DNA from: JAJCYL01 sp965206015
Lineage (GTDB): Bacteria; Bacteroidota; Bacteroidia; Cytophagales; Cyclobacteriaceae
Length of the DNA stretch: 64,000 bases
NCBI GenBank assembly: GCA_965206015.1
Contig: CBDBIW010000010.1
Span: 62,001-126,000 of the forward strand
Reading direction: 5' to 3'
Part shown: piece after piece, positions 54,322-63,203 of the stretch
Layout of the letters: each line of letters starts with the position of its first letter
How positions within the stretch are numbered: position 1 is the stretch's first letter
Notes under the pieces: generated by a model
The model's database searches: none
The model's input: only the letters and a program-made list of their open reading frames with translations
Told to the model about the DNA's origin: nothing
Made by a program: the position numbers and the translations under genes

Positions 54322-54864
54322 TTAAAGCTTCTTCATTATCTCACTATTATTTTTTGCTGTAAGTACCCAGCCCTGATTTTGGATATTAATAATATAGGCC
54401 CAATTACCTTCTTCCTTTAAGATTGTGAAGCCATCCCCTTGATATATCCTTCCTTTTAGAGGGGCGTCTTCATTGGGAGCTTTCCTGATATTGGTATAAG
54501 CTATTGCGACTTCAATTTGGTTAGTAAAGCCCCCGTTTCTGAGGTATTTTTTGAAGTTTTCTGCGTCATTGCTTACGTCGGCTTTCGCAGTTGGGTCGTT
54601 CATTACTTCATCAAACGAATCTATTGCCGCATCAACTGATCCAGCCCCGAATTGGCAAATGCCTAATAAGAACTTCAATTCAGCATCTGGGCTTTTGGCA
54701 ATTTTATCCTCAATAATCGGAACTAGTTCTGTATAATCGGCCTTTGCCTTGGGAATTGCTCTGCAATGCCGAATCCAAAGTGGATTGTACTGGGCCATGA
54801 CAGAAAATCCCAAAAAAAGCAATCCAAACAATAAAAAGGTATTTCTCACAAACTGATTATTCAT
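54322..54864 (-). CDS. Secreted protein with SH3-like domain
   Basis: A 180-aa protein with signal peptide (NTFLLFGLLFLGFSVMAQ). A short helical, TPR-like region follows (residues ~40-105), then a bacterial SH3-type fold (VAIAYTNIRKAPNEDAPLKG, WAYIINIQNQGWVLT). SH3b domains in this setting usually bind cell-wall peptides. Intact, with pseudogenes on both sides. Confidence 0.78.
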   Translation of the reverse strand: MNNQFVRNTFLLFGLLFLGFSVMAQYNPLWIRHCRAIPKAKADYTELVPIIEDKIAKSPDAELKFLLGICQFGAGSVDAAIDSFDEVMNDPTAKADVSNDAENFKKYLRNGGFTNQIEVAIAYTNIRKAPNEDAPLKGRIYQGDGFTILKEEGNWAYIINIQNQGWVLTAKNNSEIMKKL

Positions 54865-54962
54865 AATTCGAGTTGAAGATAATATATAGCTTGCGTATAG
54901 CCAATATTGGGAGAAATTTATCTACTAATTTCTTTATAACTAAAGAAATTAAAGAGAAACTA

Positions 54963-55450
54963 TTAATAAATAGAAGTGTCAGTCAGGGTCATAATTCTCT
55001 TCCATCTGATTCTATCGAATAAATCCCGGGAACTGCCATCAAGTTCCATTGAAAACCATACAACTAGAGCTTTCCCAACAATATGATCTGCGGGAACAAA
55101 TCCCCAAAAACGGGAGTCTTCAGAGTTATGTCGATTGTCACCTACCATGAAATAATAATCTTGATTGAAGAAATAGGTAAGGTAAGTTTCTCCCTTCGGT
55201 TGATACATAGTTGATTACCACGAATTCCGACCCTTTCATGATGTTCAAAATTCTGAATTACATCACCGTATAGTATCAAGTTATTCTCGGTGACTGGAAT
55301 TTCAACCCTTTTTTAGGGACATACAAAGGGCCAAAAAAATCTGTAATCCACTCAAATTTGAGGTCTTTTGGATAAACGGGATTGAAGGTAGGATCGTCGT
55401 AGGTTATTTTGTGTACGCCTTTTATGAAATCATTACTCTCTTAATTTCCC
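54963..55450 (-). pseudogene. Signal peptidase I remnant
   Basis: The C-terminal box is clear: DYYFMVGDNRHNSEDSRFWG then FVPADHIVGKALVVWFS, the conserved GDNRxNSxDSRxWG region of LepB. Upstream in other frames are FNPVYPKDLKFEWITDFFG, PLYVPKKG and NFEHHERVGIRGNQLCIN, typical of the middle of Bacteroidetes LepB. The N-terminal membrane anchor and catalytic Ser/Lys part are absent. A functional lepB must lie elsewhere. Confidence 0.78.
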
Positions 55451-55774
55451 CGACTTTATTTAAAGCGGTGTGGACTATTTAAGTAGCCTTAGAGGGTAGC
55501 CACTACAACGGCAAAAACTACTGCATCTCACCACCCTTTTAGCCAATTTTTAACAGCCTTATCCTGTTGCATAATTAAATGAGTTTTTGAAATGAATCCT
55601 TGATCTGGTTATTTATGCCTGAAAGCTTTTTTGAAAGAATATTTTTATTGAAGCCCGGGTTATTTGGAAAAATACAATTCAGGATTTACATCATGACAGG
55701 CCCCTATAACATTTGGCTTCAACTGCGCAAAAGGCATGATCTGACACTTCAGATTTTAGTATGTCTGGAGACAC

Positions 55775-55966
55775 ACTTCAGATTACGCCCGATGGGACGA
55801 ATGGGTACAACGCATTAAATGCTGGTTGGACGCCGGGCTTTCAACGGTTCATTTTTATTGTCACCAACAGGACGAGACCAATACACCAGTCATTTGTGAC
55901 TACTTGATTAAACAACTGAACGATTTTTGTAATTTGGAGATCAAACGGCCACACTTCATAAATTAA
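55775..55966 (+). pseudogene. DUF72 (YecE-like) C-terminal remnant
   Basis: Open frame TSDYARWDEWVQRIKCWLDA, then STVHFYCHQQDETNTPVICD and YLIKQLNDFCNLEIKRPHF, ending at TAA 55964-55966, matches the end of DUF72 TIM-barrel proteins. The remainder is not recognisable upstream (55500-55770 is scrambled), so most of the gene is lost. Confidence 0.7.
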
Positions 55967-56022
55967 CGGGCCTTTTTCATCAATTTATCTAACTTGAAAA
56001 CAACTTAACTATAATTTATCTT

Positions 56023-57462
56023 ATGAGACACCTAACCTTACTAATCTTATTGGCAGTATCATTAAATGGATACTCCCAAAAACTTTCGAAAATAAAAAAA
56101 GAGGCCCTTGACGAAACTGAAGCATTAAGTGCCCAGGTTCATGAAGTTTGCCAAAAACTCTGGGACCTTTCAGAAACGGCCTTAAGAGAAAAGGAATCAT
56201 CCGCCTTATTGATAAACGTGCTTCAAAAAGAGGGATTTAAGGTAGAGGAGAGGGTAGCAGATATGCCCACAGCCTTCGTAGCCACTTATGGGTCGGGATC
56301 TCCTGTGGTAGGTATTCTTGCCGAATACGATGCATTACCTGGTGTGGGCAATGAGCCTGTGCCTTACAGAGCGGTCAGAAAAGACGGAGTTACAGGTGGA
56401 CATGGTTGTGGGCATAATCTATTTGGCAGTGCTTGTGTAAATGCAGCGGTTTCCTTAAAAAGATTGATGGACAAGGGGAAGTTTTCCGGTACGCTGAAGT
56501 TATTTGGTACTCCTGCCGAAGAAACCTTAGTTGGGAAAGTCTACATGGCAAATGCAGGTCTATTTGACGGTCTTGACGCTGTGTTAGAATGGCATCCAGG
56601 CCAGGAAAACAAAGTAACATTCGAGGCCAGTATAGCGATGAACAATTTCCAAATAGAGTTCTTCGGGCAGGCTGCCCACGGAGCGGCAGATCCGTGGAAT
56701 GGTAGAAGTGCTTTGGACGCTGTAGAAATGATGAATTACGGTGTCAATTTAATGAGAGAGCACATCTATCCATCTACACGCATTCATTATGTTATTTCAA
56801 ATGGTGGTGAAGCACCAAATGTCGTTCCAGAGTATGCCAGGGTTTGGTATTATGTCCGGGACACCAGCCGATCAAATGTGGAGAAATACTATGACAGGAT
56901 TTTGAAAATTGCTGAAGGTGCCGCTATGGGAACCGCCACTACCCACAAAGTTACTTTGATCACTGGTGTTCATGAGTACAACCTGAATGGGCCACTGCTT
57001 AAGGCCATCCAGAAGAACATGCAATTGGTGGGACCGCCAACCTTTACACCGGAAGAACAAAAATGGGCCAAAGATCTTCAAAAATCTGCAGAAAAGGACG
57101 AGAAGGGTTTCATGACGGCACTTGAATTAATGCCCGAGGGTTGGGAGAACTTGTCACCAAATGGTGGGTCAACTGATGTAGCCGAAGTGAGTTTCATCGC
57201 ACCGACGGCAGGTTTTGGAGTTGCAACTGCCCCCCAAGAAGTACCGTGGCATAGTTGGGCGACTAGTGCCAGTCATGGAACAAATGCCGCTTTTAGAGCT
57301 GCCGAAGTGGCCACCAAGGTACTGGTACTTTCGGGAGTAGATTTATTTACAGATTCGCAATTATTGGCAGATGCCAGGGTTTATTTCCAAAAAAAGATCG
57401 AAGGGAAACCCTATAAATCTCCCATTCCAAATGAACAAAAGGCCATACTGCCAGAAAAATAA
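56023..57462 (+). CDS. Secreted M20-family amidohydrolase (AbgB-like)
   Basis: A 479-aa zinc peptidase/amidohydrolase with a signal peptide (LTLLILLAVSLNGYSQ). The metal-binding region is GGHGCGHNLFGSA near residue 127, with the acidic pair in LFGTPAEETLVGK and the His in AVLEWHPGQ. AAHGAADPWNGRSALDAVEM marks the dimerisation domain. Homologues cleave p-aminobenzoyl-glutamate or N-acyl amino acids; the export signal suggests a peptide scavenging role (inference). Confidence 0.9.
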   Translation: MRHLTLLILLAVSLNGYSQKLSKIKKEALDETEALSAQVHEVCQKLWDLSETALREKESSALLINVLQKEGFKVEERVADMPTAFVATYGSGSPVVGILAEYDALPGVGNEPVPYRAVRKDGVTGGHGCGHNLFGSACVNAAVSLKRLMDKGKFSGTLKLFGTPAEETLVGKVYMANAGLFDGLDAVLEWHPGQENKVTFEASIAMNNFQIEFFGQAAHGAADPWNGRSALDAVEMMNYGVNLMREHIYPSTRIHYVISNGGEAPNVVPEYARVWYYVRDTSRSNVEKYYDRILKIAEGAAMGTATTHKVTLITGVHEYNLNGPLLKAIQKNMQLVGPPTFTPEEQKWAKDLQKSAEKDEKGFMTALELMPEGWENLSPNGGSTDVAEVSFIAPTAGFGVATAPQEVPWHSWATSASHGTNAAFRAAEVATKVLVLSGVDLFTDSQLLADARVYFQKKIEGKPYKSPIPNEQKAILPEK

Positions 57463-57540
57463 CTGAAAACAATAGACAAAATTATTATTCATTAGCTAAA
57501 CGATGATTGTATTACCTTAAAAAGGTCGGAATTAAACGTG

Positions 57541-57548
57541 TATCTTTG
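57541..57548 (+). promoter_or_regulatory. Candidate -7 promoter box of typA
   Basis: TATCTTTG matches the Bacteroidetes TAnnTTTG consensus and ends 20 bases before the ATG at 57569. No good -33 TTTG was found at the usual spacing. Confidence 0.5.
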
Positions 57549-57568
57549 CGGCAAATTTGAAGTCCGTT

Positions 57569-59377
57569 ATGCAGAGTATTAGAAATGTAGCCATTATTGC
57601 CCACGTTGACCACGGTAAGACAACTCTCGTGGATAAAATTATCCACGCCACCAGCCAAATGAGGGACAATCAGGAAAAAGGTGAACTTATTCTTGATAGC
57701 AATGACATAGAGAGAGAGCGTGGGATTACTATTCTGGCTAAGAACATTGCTGTTCAATATAAGGGTGTAAAAATCAACATAATTGACACACCTGGTCACG
57801 CGGATTTTGGAGGAGAAGTCGAAAGAGTCTTAAAAATGGCTGACGGCGTATTGTTGTTAGTTGATGCTTTTGAAGGATGTATGCCACAAACTCGGTTTGT
57901 ATTAAACAAAGCGATAGCCCTTGGACTGAAGCCAATTGTAGTGGTCAATAAGGTTGATAAGGAAAATTGTCGGCCAGATGAGGTTCAGGAACAGGTGTTT
58001 GATTTAATGTTTAATCTTGATGCCACTGAAGAGCAATTGGATTTTGTGACCATATATGGCTCTTCAAAACAAGGCTGGATGTCAACTGACTGGAAGAATC
58101 CTGGCACTGAAATTACGCCGATACTTGACACAATTATCGATGTGATTCCTGAGGCACCTAATCCTGAAGGAAAGCCGGTATTTCAGGTCTCATCTTTAGA
58201 TTACTCATCTTTCGTAGGACGTATCGCAATAGGTCGAGTCTATCAAGGAATACTCACAGAGGGACAAAGTGTAGGTCTGGTCAAGAGTGATAACACGGTG
58301 AAGTGTACCAAAATTAAAGAACTTAACGTGTTTCAGGGTTTGGGTCGTTTCAAGGTGCAGGAAGTAGAGGCTGGGGATATATGCGCTATCACTGGCATTG
58401 AGGGATTTGAAATTGGAGATACCATTACAGATCTGGAGAATCCTGAGGCAATGCCGAGAATTCCAATCGATGAGCCTACCATGAGTATGCTCTTTACTAT
58501 AAACAATTCACCATTTTTCGGAAAAGAAGGAAAGTATGTGACCTCAAGGCACTTGCGCGATCGATTATTTAGAGAGCTTGAAAAGAATCTTGCATTGAGA
58601 GTCGGGGAGACCGGAAGTGAGGACAAGTTTATGGTATTTGGTCGTGGTGTTCTTCACTTATCAGTTTTGATTGAAACCATGAGGAGAGAGGGATATGAGT
58701 TACAAGTAGGTCAACCACAGGTTATTTTTAAGCAGATAAACGATATCCGCCAGGAGCCGGTTGAGCTTTTGGTTGTAGATGTTCCCGAAAATTTTTCTGG
58801 TCGGGTAATAGAATTGGCCACAAAAGGAAAAGGGGAGTTGAAAATTATGGAACCAAAAGGCAATCTTCAGCACTTAGAGTTTGAGATACCATCTCGTGGC
58901 CTTATTGGTATGCGTACCACCATGCTGAACAGCACATCTGGAGAAGCAGTGATGACTCACCGCTTTCTAGCGTATCAGCCATACAAAGGACCAATTCAAG
59001 GGAGAATAAATGGCTCTTTAATATCTCTGGAGAATGGAGCAGGAACAGCTTACTCGATCGATAAACTGCAAGACAGGGGAGTGTTTTTTGTAGATCCGGG
59101 AGAGGAATTGTATACTGGTCAAGTAATTGGCGAGAGCAATAAAACCGGTGATATCGTCATCAACATTCAGAAAGGAAAAAAGATGAGTAACGTCAGGGCA
59201 TCTGGAACTGACGAGAGTGTTAAGATTGTTCCCAAAAGGAAGTTTTCGTTAGAAGAGGCTCTGGAATATATTCAGAAGGATGAGTATGTGGAAGTGACCC
59301 CGAAGTCAATCCGAATGAGGAAAATCTACCTGAATGAACATGAGCGAAAGCGAATAGAGAATAAGATAGAGGACTAA
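57569..59377 (+). CDS. typA: Ribosome-associated GTPase TypA/BipA
   Basis: Translational GTPase implicated in 50S assembly and stress. G motifs: AHVDHGKTTLVDKI (G1), IDTPGHADFGGEV (G3), VVNKVDKENC (G4). The BipA-specific C-terminal domain includes SRGLIGMRTTMLNSTSGEAV. The start is the ATG at 57569 (MQSIRNVAIIAH) rather than a TTG four codons earlier; length 602 aa is normal. Its stop overlaps the end of convergent ypdA by four bases. Confidence 0.96.
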   Translation: MQSIRNVAIIAHVDHGKTTLVDKIIHATSQMRDNQEKGELILDSNDIERERGITILAKNIAVQYKGVKINIIDTPGHADFGGEVERVLKMADGVLLLVDAFEGCMPQTRFVLNKAIALGLKPIVVVNKVDKENCRPDEVQEQVFDLMFNLDATEEQLDFVTIYGSSKQGWMSTDWKNPGTEITPILDTIIDVIPEAPNPEGKPVFQVSSLDYSSFVGRIAIGRVYQGILTEGQSVGLVKSDNTVKCTKIKELNVFQGLGRFKVQEVEAGDICAITGIEGFEIGDTITDLENPEAMPRIPIDEPTMSMLFTINNSPFFGKEGKYVTSRHLRDRLFRELEKNLALRVGETGSEDKFMVFGRGVLHLSVLIETMRREGYELQVGQPQVIFKQINDIRQEPVELLVVDVPENFSGRVIELATKGKGELKIMEPKGNLQHLEFEIPSRGLIGMRTTMLNSTSGEAVMTHRFLAYQPYKGPIQGRINGSLISLENGAGTAYSIDKLQDRGVFFVDPGEELYTGQVIGESNKTGDIVINIQKGKKMSNVRASGTDESVKIVPKRKFSLEEALEYIQKDEYVEVTPKSIRMRKIYLNEHERKRIENKIED

Positions 59378-60351
59378 CGAATAGATTTAATTTTTGCCTC
59401 CAAATCCCTGATGATAACTTCTGAATGAACTCGCGAGTTTTCTATAAACCATTTACTGGTTTTTAGACCACCACATATGACACCGGCAAGGTATACTCCA
59501 AGAACATTGGTCTCTTGAGTTTCTGGGTTATAAAGGGGTGTCTTAAATTCGTCGGTCCCAATCTCTATTCCTATGTCAATGAGAAATTGAAAATTGGGTT
59601 GGTAACCAGTCATTGCCAGGACAAAATCATTTTCAATAGTTAACAGGCCACCTGGTGTCTGGATATCGATTTCATCAGCTCGAATTTCAATAATGGATGA
59701 GTGAAAATAGGCGTTGATCGAGCCTTCCTTAATTCGGTTTTCAATATCCGGTTTCACCCAATATTTGACTGTAGACCTAATTTCAGATTCTCGAATGACC
59801 ATCGTAACCTCAGCACCTTTACGATAAGTTTCCAGGGCAACGTCGACAGCTGAATTAGCAGCTCCCACCACCACGATTTTCATTCCATAATAAGGATGTG
59901 GCTCATCATAATAATGTCGCACTTTCGGTAGCTCTTCCCCTTTAATATGTAGTAAATAAGGGAGGTCATAAAATCCTGTAGCAACGATGATCGATGTGGT
60001 TTGATAGGAGCCTTTTGTTGTTTCAATAAAGAAGGAATCTGATTTTTTATCAATTTTCTCCACCGGCTCATACAATAGGGTGTCCAGCTTCCATGAGAAT
60101 GCAACACGGCGATAGTATTCCAGAGCTTCAGACCTATTTGGTTTTCCCCCGTGTGAAATGAAGGGCACACCACCTATTTCTAACCTGTCTGAGGTTGAAA
60201 AAAATGTCATGTTGTACGGGTAGTTATAAAGGGAGTTAACCAGACAACCCTTGTCAACAATCACATAAGTTAATCCAGCTTTTTTAGCCTCAATTCCACA
60301 AGCGAGGCCTATTGGTCCCGCTCCAACAATTAATACATCAAATCTCTCCAT
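59374..60351 (-). CDS. ypdA: Bacillithiol disulfide reductase YpdA
   Basis: A 325-aa FAD/NADPH-dependent thioredoxin-reductase-like protein that reduces oxidised bacillithiol. The FAD motif is VLIVGAGPIGLACGIEAKKA (residues ~6-25), the NADPH motif VVVGAANSAVDVALE near residue 160, and GVYLAGVICGGLKTSKW the C-terminal FAD loop. It lacks the CxxC redox pair of thioredoxin reductase, as YpdA proteins do. It shares the bacillithiol pathway with ytxJ at 3.2 kb. Confidence 0.92.
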   Translation of the reverse strand: MERFDVLIVGAGPIGLACGIEAKKAGLTYVIVDKGCLVNSLYNYPYNMTFFSTSDRLEIGGVPFISHGGKPNRSEALEYYRRVAFSWKLDTLLYEPVEKIDKKSDSFFIETTKGSYQTTSIIVATGFYDLPYLLHIKGEELPKVRHYYDEPHPYYGMKIVVVGAANSAVDVALETYRKGAEVTMVIRESEIRSTVKYWVKPDIENRIKEGSINAYFHSSIIEIRADEIDIQTPGGLLTIENDFVLAMTGYQPNFQFLIDIGIEIGTDEFKTPLYNPETQETNVLGVYLAGVICGGLKTSKWFIENSRVHSEVIIRDLEAKIKSIR

Positions 60352-60367
60352 GCCACATTTTGAGAGA

Positions 60368-60375
60368 CAAATGTA
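60368..60375 (-). promoter_or_regulatory. Candidate -7 promoter box of ypdA
   Basis: On the minus strand TACATTTG matches TAnnTTTG, 16 bases before the ypdA ATG. Confidence 0.45.
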
Positions 60376-60521
60376 AGATCGAAGTCAGGGATAACTAATT
60401 TCAAGTCAATTATTTATTGATCCGTTTGTCTTTCAAGTACACAATTCGGTGGCTTCCGACATTTTGTTCTTGTTTCCTTATACTTGCCGTTTATTATCGA
60501 TCTGAATTTAATACTTGTTCA

Positions 60522-60992
60522 ATGGAAGAGGCTAAAGTGCTAAATCACGTATCAGAATTTCACAAAACATTTCAACATCCAATTTTGGATTCACCCCAAA
60601 TGCCACCAGAACAGCGTTGTCGTTTGAGGGTTAACCTTATAGCTGAAGAATTGCAAGAACTTGAAGACGCAATCAAAGACAATGACCTGGTAGGGATTGC
60701 TGATGCACTTTGCGACATTCAGTATGTTCTTTCAGGAGCTATATTAGAGTTTGGGATGGCCGATAAATTCAGCGATTTGTTCAACGAGATTCAGCGTTCA
60801 AATATGAGTAAAGCCTGTAAGACTGTTGACGAGGCTGAAGCAACCATTGCTCACTATAAAGCAAAGGATGGAAGTGACTGTTTCCATGAAGAGAAGGATG
60901 GCCTTTATCTAGTCTATCGTAAAGATGATATGAAGACCATGAAATCTGTCAATTACTCGCCGGCTGATCTTAAGAGCATACTAAATAAGTAA
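60522..60992 (+). CDS. MazG-like nucleoside-triphosphate pyrophosphohydrolase
   Basis: An all-helical NTP-PPase of 156 aa when started at MEEAKVLNHV (60522); the upstream in-frame extension is hydrophobic and unlike the family. The metal-binding set is NLIAEELQELEDAIKDND and GIADALCDIQYVLSGA (ExxE...ExxD-type arrangement around residues 38-75). Likely a house-cleaning nucleotide hydrolase; the substrate is unknown. Confidence 0.85.
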   Translation: MEEAKVLNHVSEFHKTFQHPILDSPQMPPEQRCRLRVNLIAEELQELEDAIKDNDLVGIADALCDIQYVLSGAILEFGMADKFSDLFNEIQRSNMSKACKTVDEAEATIAHYKAKDGSDCFHEEKDGLYLVYRKDDMKTMKSVNYSPADLKSILNK

Positions 60993-61165
60993 TGATATCC
61001 ACTCCTTCGATTTGGCTGTGAGAAAGAACCATTAAGGCAATTGGTGAGGAGGCATGGTTTAAGCATCCACTGATTGGATAATCATCGGAAGGTATTGTAA
61101 TTGTTTCAGTCATGGAATGCTAAGTTATCATCAAATGACTGAAAACTCACCTCATTGCAAATAAC

Positions 61166-61197
61166 AAAAAAAGCTCTCAGACGAATCTGAAAGCTTT
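61166..61197 (-). terminator. Strong rho-independent terminator on the minus strand
   Basis: A 12-bp stem with one mismatch (AAAGCT-TCAGA arms), a TTCG tetraloop and a run of seven T, reading on the minus strand. No protein gene on that strand ends here, so it must terminate a non-coding transcript coming from about 61.2-61.4 kb or read-through from the IS1 side. Confidence 0.75.
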
Positions 61198-61330
61198 AAA
61201 GTCCACATCGGAGGGTCATTAAACCTCGAATAAATCAAGATTTGAGTCGGTTTTTCTATCTCAACCCTCCACTGTTAACCCTTTGAATCAAAGGGACTAA
61301 AGCTACGCTTCAGTTGAGGCCCGGTTTCGA
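61166..61330 (-). ncRNA. Candidate structured non-coding RNA of unknown family
   Basis: Upstream of the terminator on the minus strand several stems can form: CCCTTTG with CAAAGGG (61279-61285/61289-61295, loop of 3), GGAGGGT with ACCCTCC (61210-61216/61264-61270), AAGC with GCTT (61300-61303/61307-61310) and an alternative CTCAAC with GTTGAG (61260-61265/61313-61318) sharing two bases with the second stem. No ORF with a recognisable product is present. 6S RNA or a regulatory sRNA are possible; I cannot assign a family. The 5-prime end is uncertain. Confidence 0.45.
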
Positions 61331-61485
61331 TGAAATCTGTACTCGGTATAATCAAAATGTTAGGTTTAAAAACACAATCCGATTATTGCGAACTTAGATT
61401 TTTAAACGGTTAATGTTAACAAAACTATACATATTTCCAATAAGAAATCAAGTAACTAACCTCGAATAATGGTATTCCATTTTTA

Positions 61486-62225
61486 GGCATTGCTAATTAA
61501 ATACAGTTAATATTTCATTTCGATGATGCATCAAAAGCAAAACGGATAAAGTAAGCATCTCAATACTTTTTGAACAGCACTTTGATTTTCTTCTCATTCT
61601 TGCCAAAAAATGCCTGAACAAGCTATTATAGCTTTCTACGGTAAAAGTTTCTGCTTTTGATTGAATGTGTTTGTCTTTAGGGACCATGTGCTCGTATGAC
61701 TTCCAGTAATCACTTGCTATAGTATTCATCTGGTTAGTGCCTATTAGCCCCCAGAGCTTTTTTGCTGTCTCAGTACTTCTGTCGCCAATAACGAAATTGA
61801 TGAACTTTTTCCCCTATCGATCAACAGCAATCCAAATCCAGCAATAGTTTTTTGTTTCCAATGTAGCTGTGCATCTGGTCAAGCTCTACGAAATCCACTT
61901 CGGAACCGCTATTGGACAAGGACTGCACTTCTTGGACAAAACCCCTTATCCAGTTTAACACAGATACATTGCTCACGTTGAGTATTCTACCGATTGACCG
62001 AAAACCCAACCCTTCAAGATATAATTGCAGGGCGTATTTTTTCAACTCTTTTGGTTTGGCCGTAGATTTTTGTTGTACCGTATAGTGGTAGCCGCATTTT
62101 TTACACTTATACCTTTGTTTTCCTTTTATCTTGCCGGATTTAATGACAGCACGGTTTGAACACTTAAGGACAATTCATGGCTTTTTTCTGTAAAAATAAG
62201 AAAACTATATATAATTAGCAATACC
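61486..62225 (-). mobile_element. IS1-family insertion sequence
   Basis: About 740 bp. Imperfect ~20-bp terminal inverted repeats: GGCATTGCTAATTAAATACA at the left (61486 on) and, on the other strand, GGTATTGCTAATTATATATA at the right (ending 62225). The size and transposase match IS1. It interrupts an ECF sigma gene at the right end; no clear target duplication was found. Confidence 0.82.
61493..62178 (-). pseudogene. IS1-family transposase, frameshifted
   Basis: The N-terminal zinc finger is readable once one extra T near 62164 is removed (MNCPKCSNRAVIKSG, YKCKKCGYHYTVQQKSTAK). Then follow the HTH (YALQLYLEGLGFRSIGRIL) and DDE regions (VDFVELDQMHSYIGNKK, TIASDYWKSYEHMVPKDKHI). A second break near 61830 separates these. 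At least two indels make it inactive. Confidence 0.85.
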
Positions 62226-62551
62226 CAATAATTTAACTTATGTTCCTGACTTAATTGCTTAAAGATTCTTCTGCGAAATGAAATTAATAGATAGGACCTG
62301 ATTGACTTACTGATTTGAATCTTATGTCGACCGTCCCATAACTGAATAAACATATCTTGCAGACAGTCTTCCACTAACTGACGGTCAGTCGTCAGTCTAT
62401 AGCCATAGCTTAATAAAGTCTTAATGTTATCTTCATAGATTGTTTTAAATGATTTGCGGCATCCGCTACGAAAACCTTCCCACAAATCAAAGTCGATATT
62501 ACTATGACACTCTTTTACTTTATTACAGTCTTTTACTTTAATCCGACTCAT
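62226..62551 (-). pseudogene. ECF-type RNA polymerase sigma factor, cut by IS1
   Basis: The first ~109 residues hold sigma region 2: FRSGCRKSFKTIYEDNIKTL and RLTTDRQLVEDCLQDMFIQL with the DCLQDMF core-binding motif. Coding then runs into the IS1 right end after KLNYW. Region 4 is not found on the far side of the IS, so it is deleted, not just interrupted. Short sigma genes like this often sit before FecR/SusCD loci; none is seen. Confidence 0.82.
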
Positions 62552-62681
62552 TAATACCCACCTGACAAGGAGATTATAAGATACATAAAGTTTAATATGC
62601 TCTTTATCTTAACAAAGATAGGAGTTTCATTAACGTACACAAGGGGACTTCCAAAAATCAGCTTATTGATCATTAATTGAC

Positions 62682-63172
62682 TATGCTTTATTGCTATATT
62701 GAATCACTGCCAGTGCAGTTGTTTTTGACAGGATTCCAGTGTTAAACCCCTGAGAAGTTTTCGCATAATTCCTGCAAATCATCAATTGGCCACAGAGCGG
62801 AGAGAAAAGAGGTGCTATTCTTTTTCTGGTTTTCCTAAAGCTACAGGGTTGTTTTGGAGAGTTGTTTTGATTTTCCCTCATCGGCACTTCTAAGTTCATT
62901 AACACCTGTAGCCTGACAGACGCATCAGTTCACCTATGGTGAGAGCCACTGGAATAATAGGATTAATCAACTTAACTTGCAGCTTATTCAGGTATGAACA
63001 AATTAAAAGACTAAAAATAATCTACTGATAAACAGCTGGATAAAACTTCAATACTTTTCAGTAAAACCACAACAAGTTTTACTTTCTTTGGAAAGTGATT
63101 TTTCTCAAAAAAAAATAAAAAAGAGTTTTGTCTTTTTGAGAAAATGGAAAAATCAATTTATAGAACCTGCCT
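62682..63172 (-). repeat. Dispersed repeat, copy 2, with IS982 transposase C-terminus
   Basis: Second copy of the segment at 50620-51111, in the same orientation and one T shorter. It carries the same IS982-like fragment (NYAKTSQGFNTGILSKTTAL) with a few substitutions. Its ends coincide with those of copy 1 (TATGCTTTATT to GAACCTGCCT). Confidence 0.75.
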
Positions 63173-63203
63173 AGAGAACCAACCAAACATTCCAATCGAA
63201 TCA

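Noticed and set aside
60417..60521. N-terminal extension of the MazG-like protein
   Set aside because: The hydrophobic leader is not found in this soluble family; the ATG at 60522 fits the expected length.
61200..61330. tmRNA, SRP RNA or RNase P RNA
   Set aside because: None of the conserved core sequences of these RNAs (tmRNA ends, SRP GGAAG loop, RNase P GAGGAAAGUC) is present.
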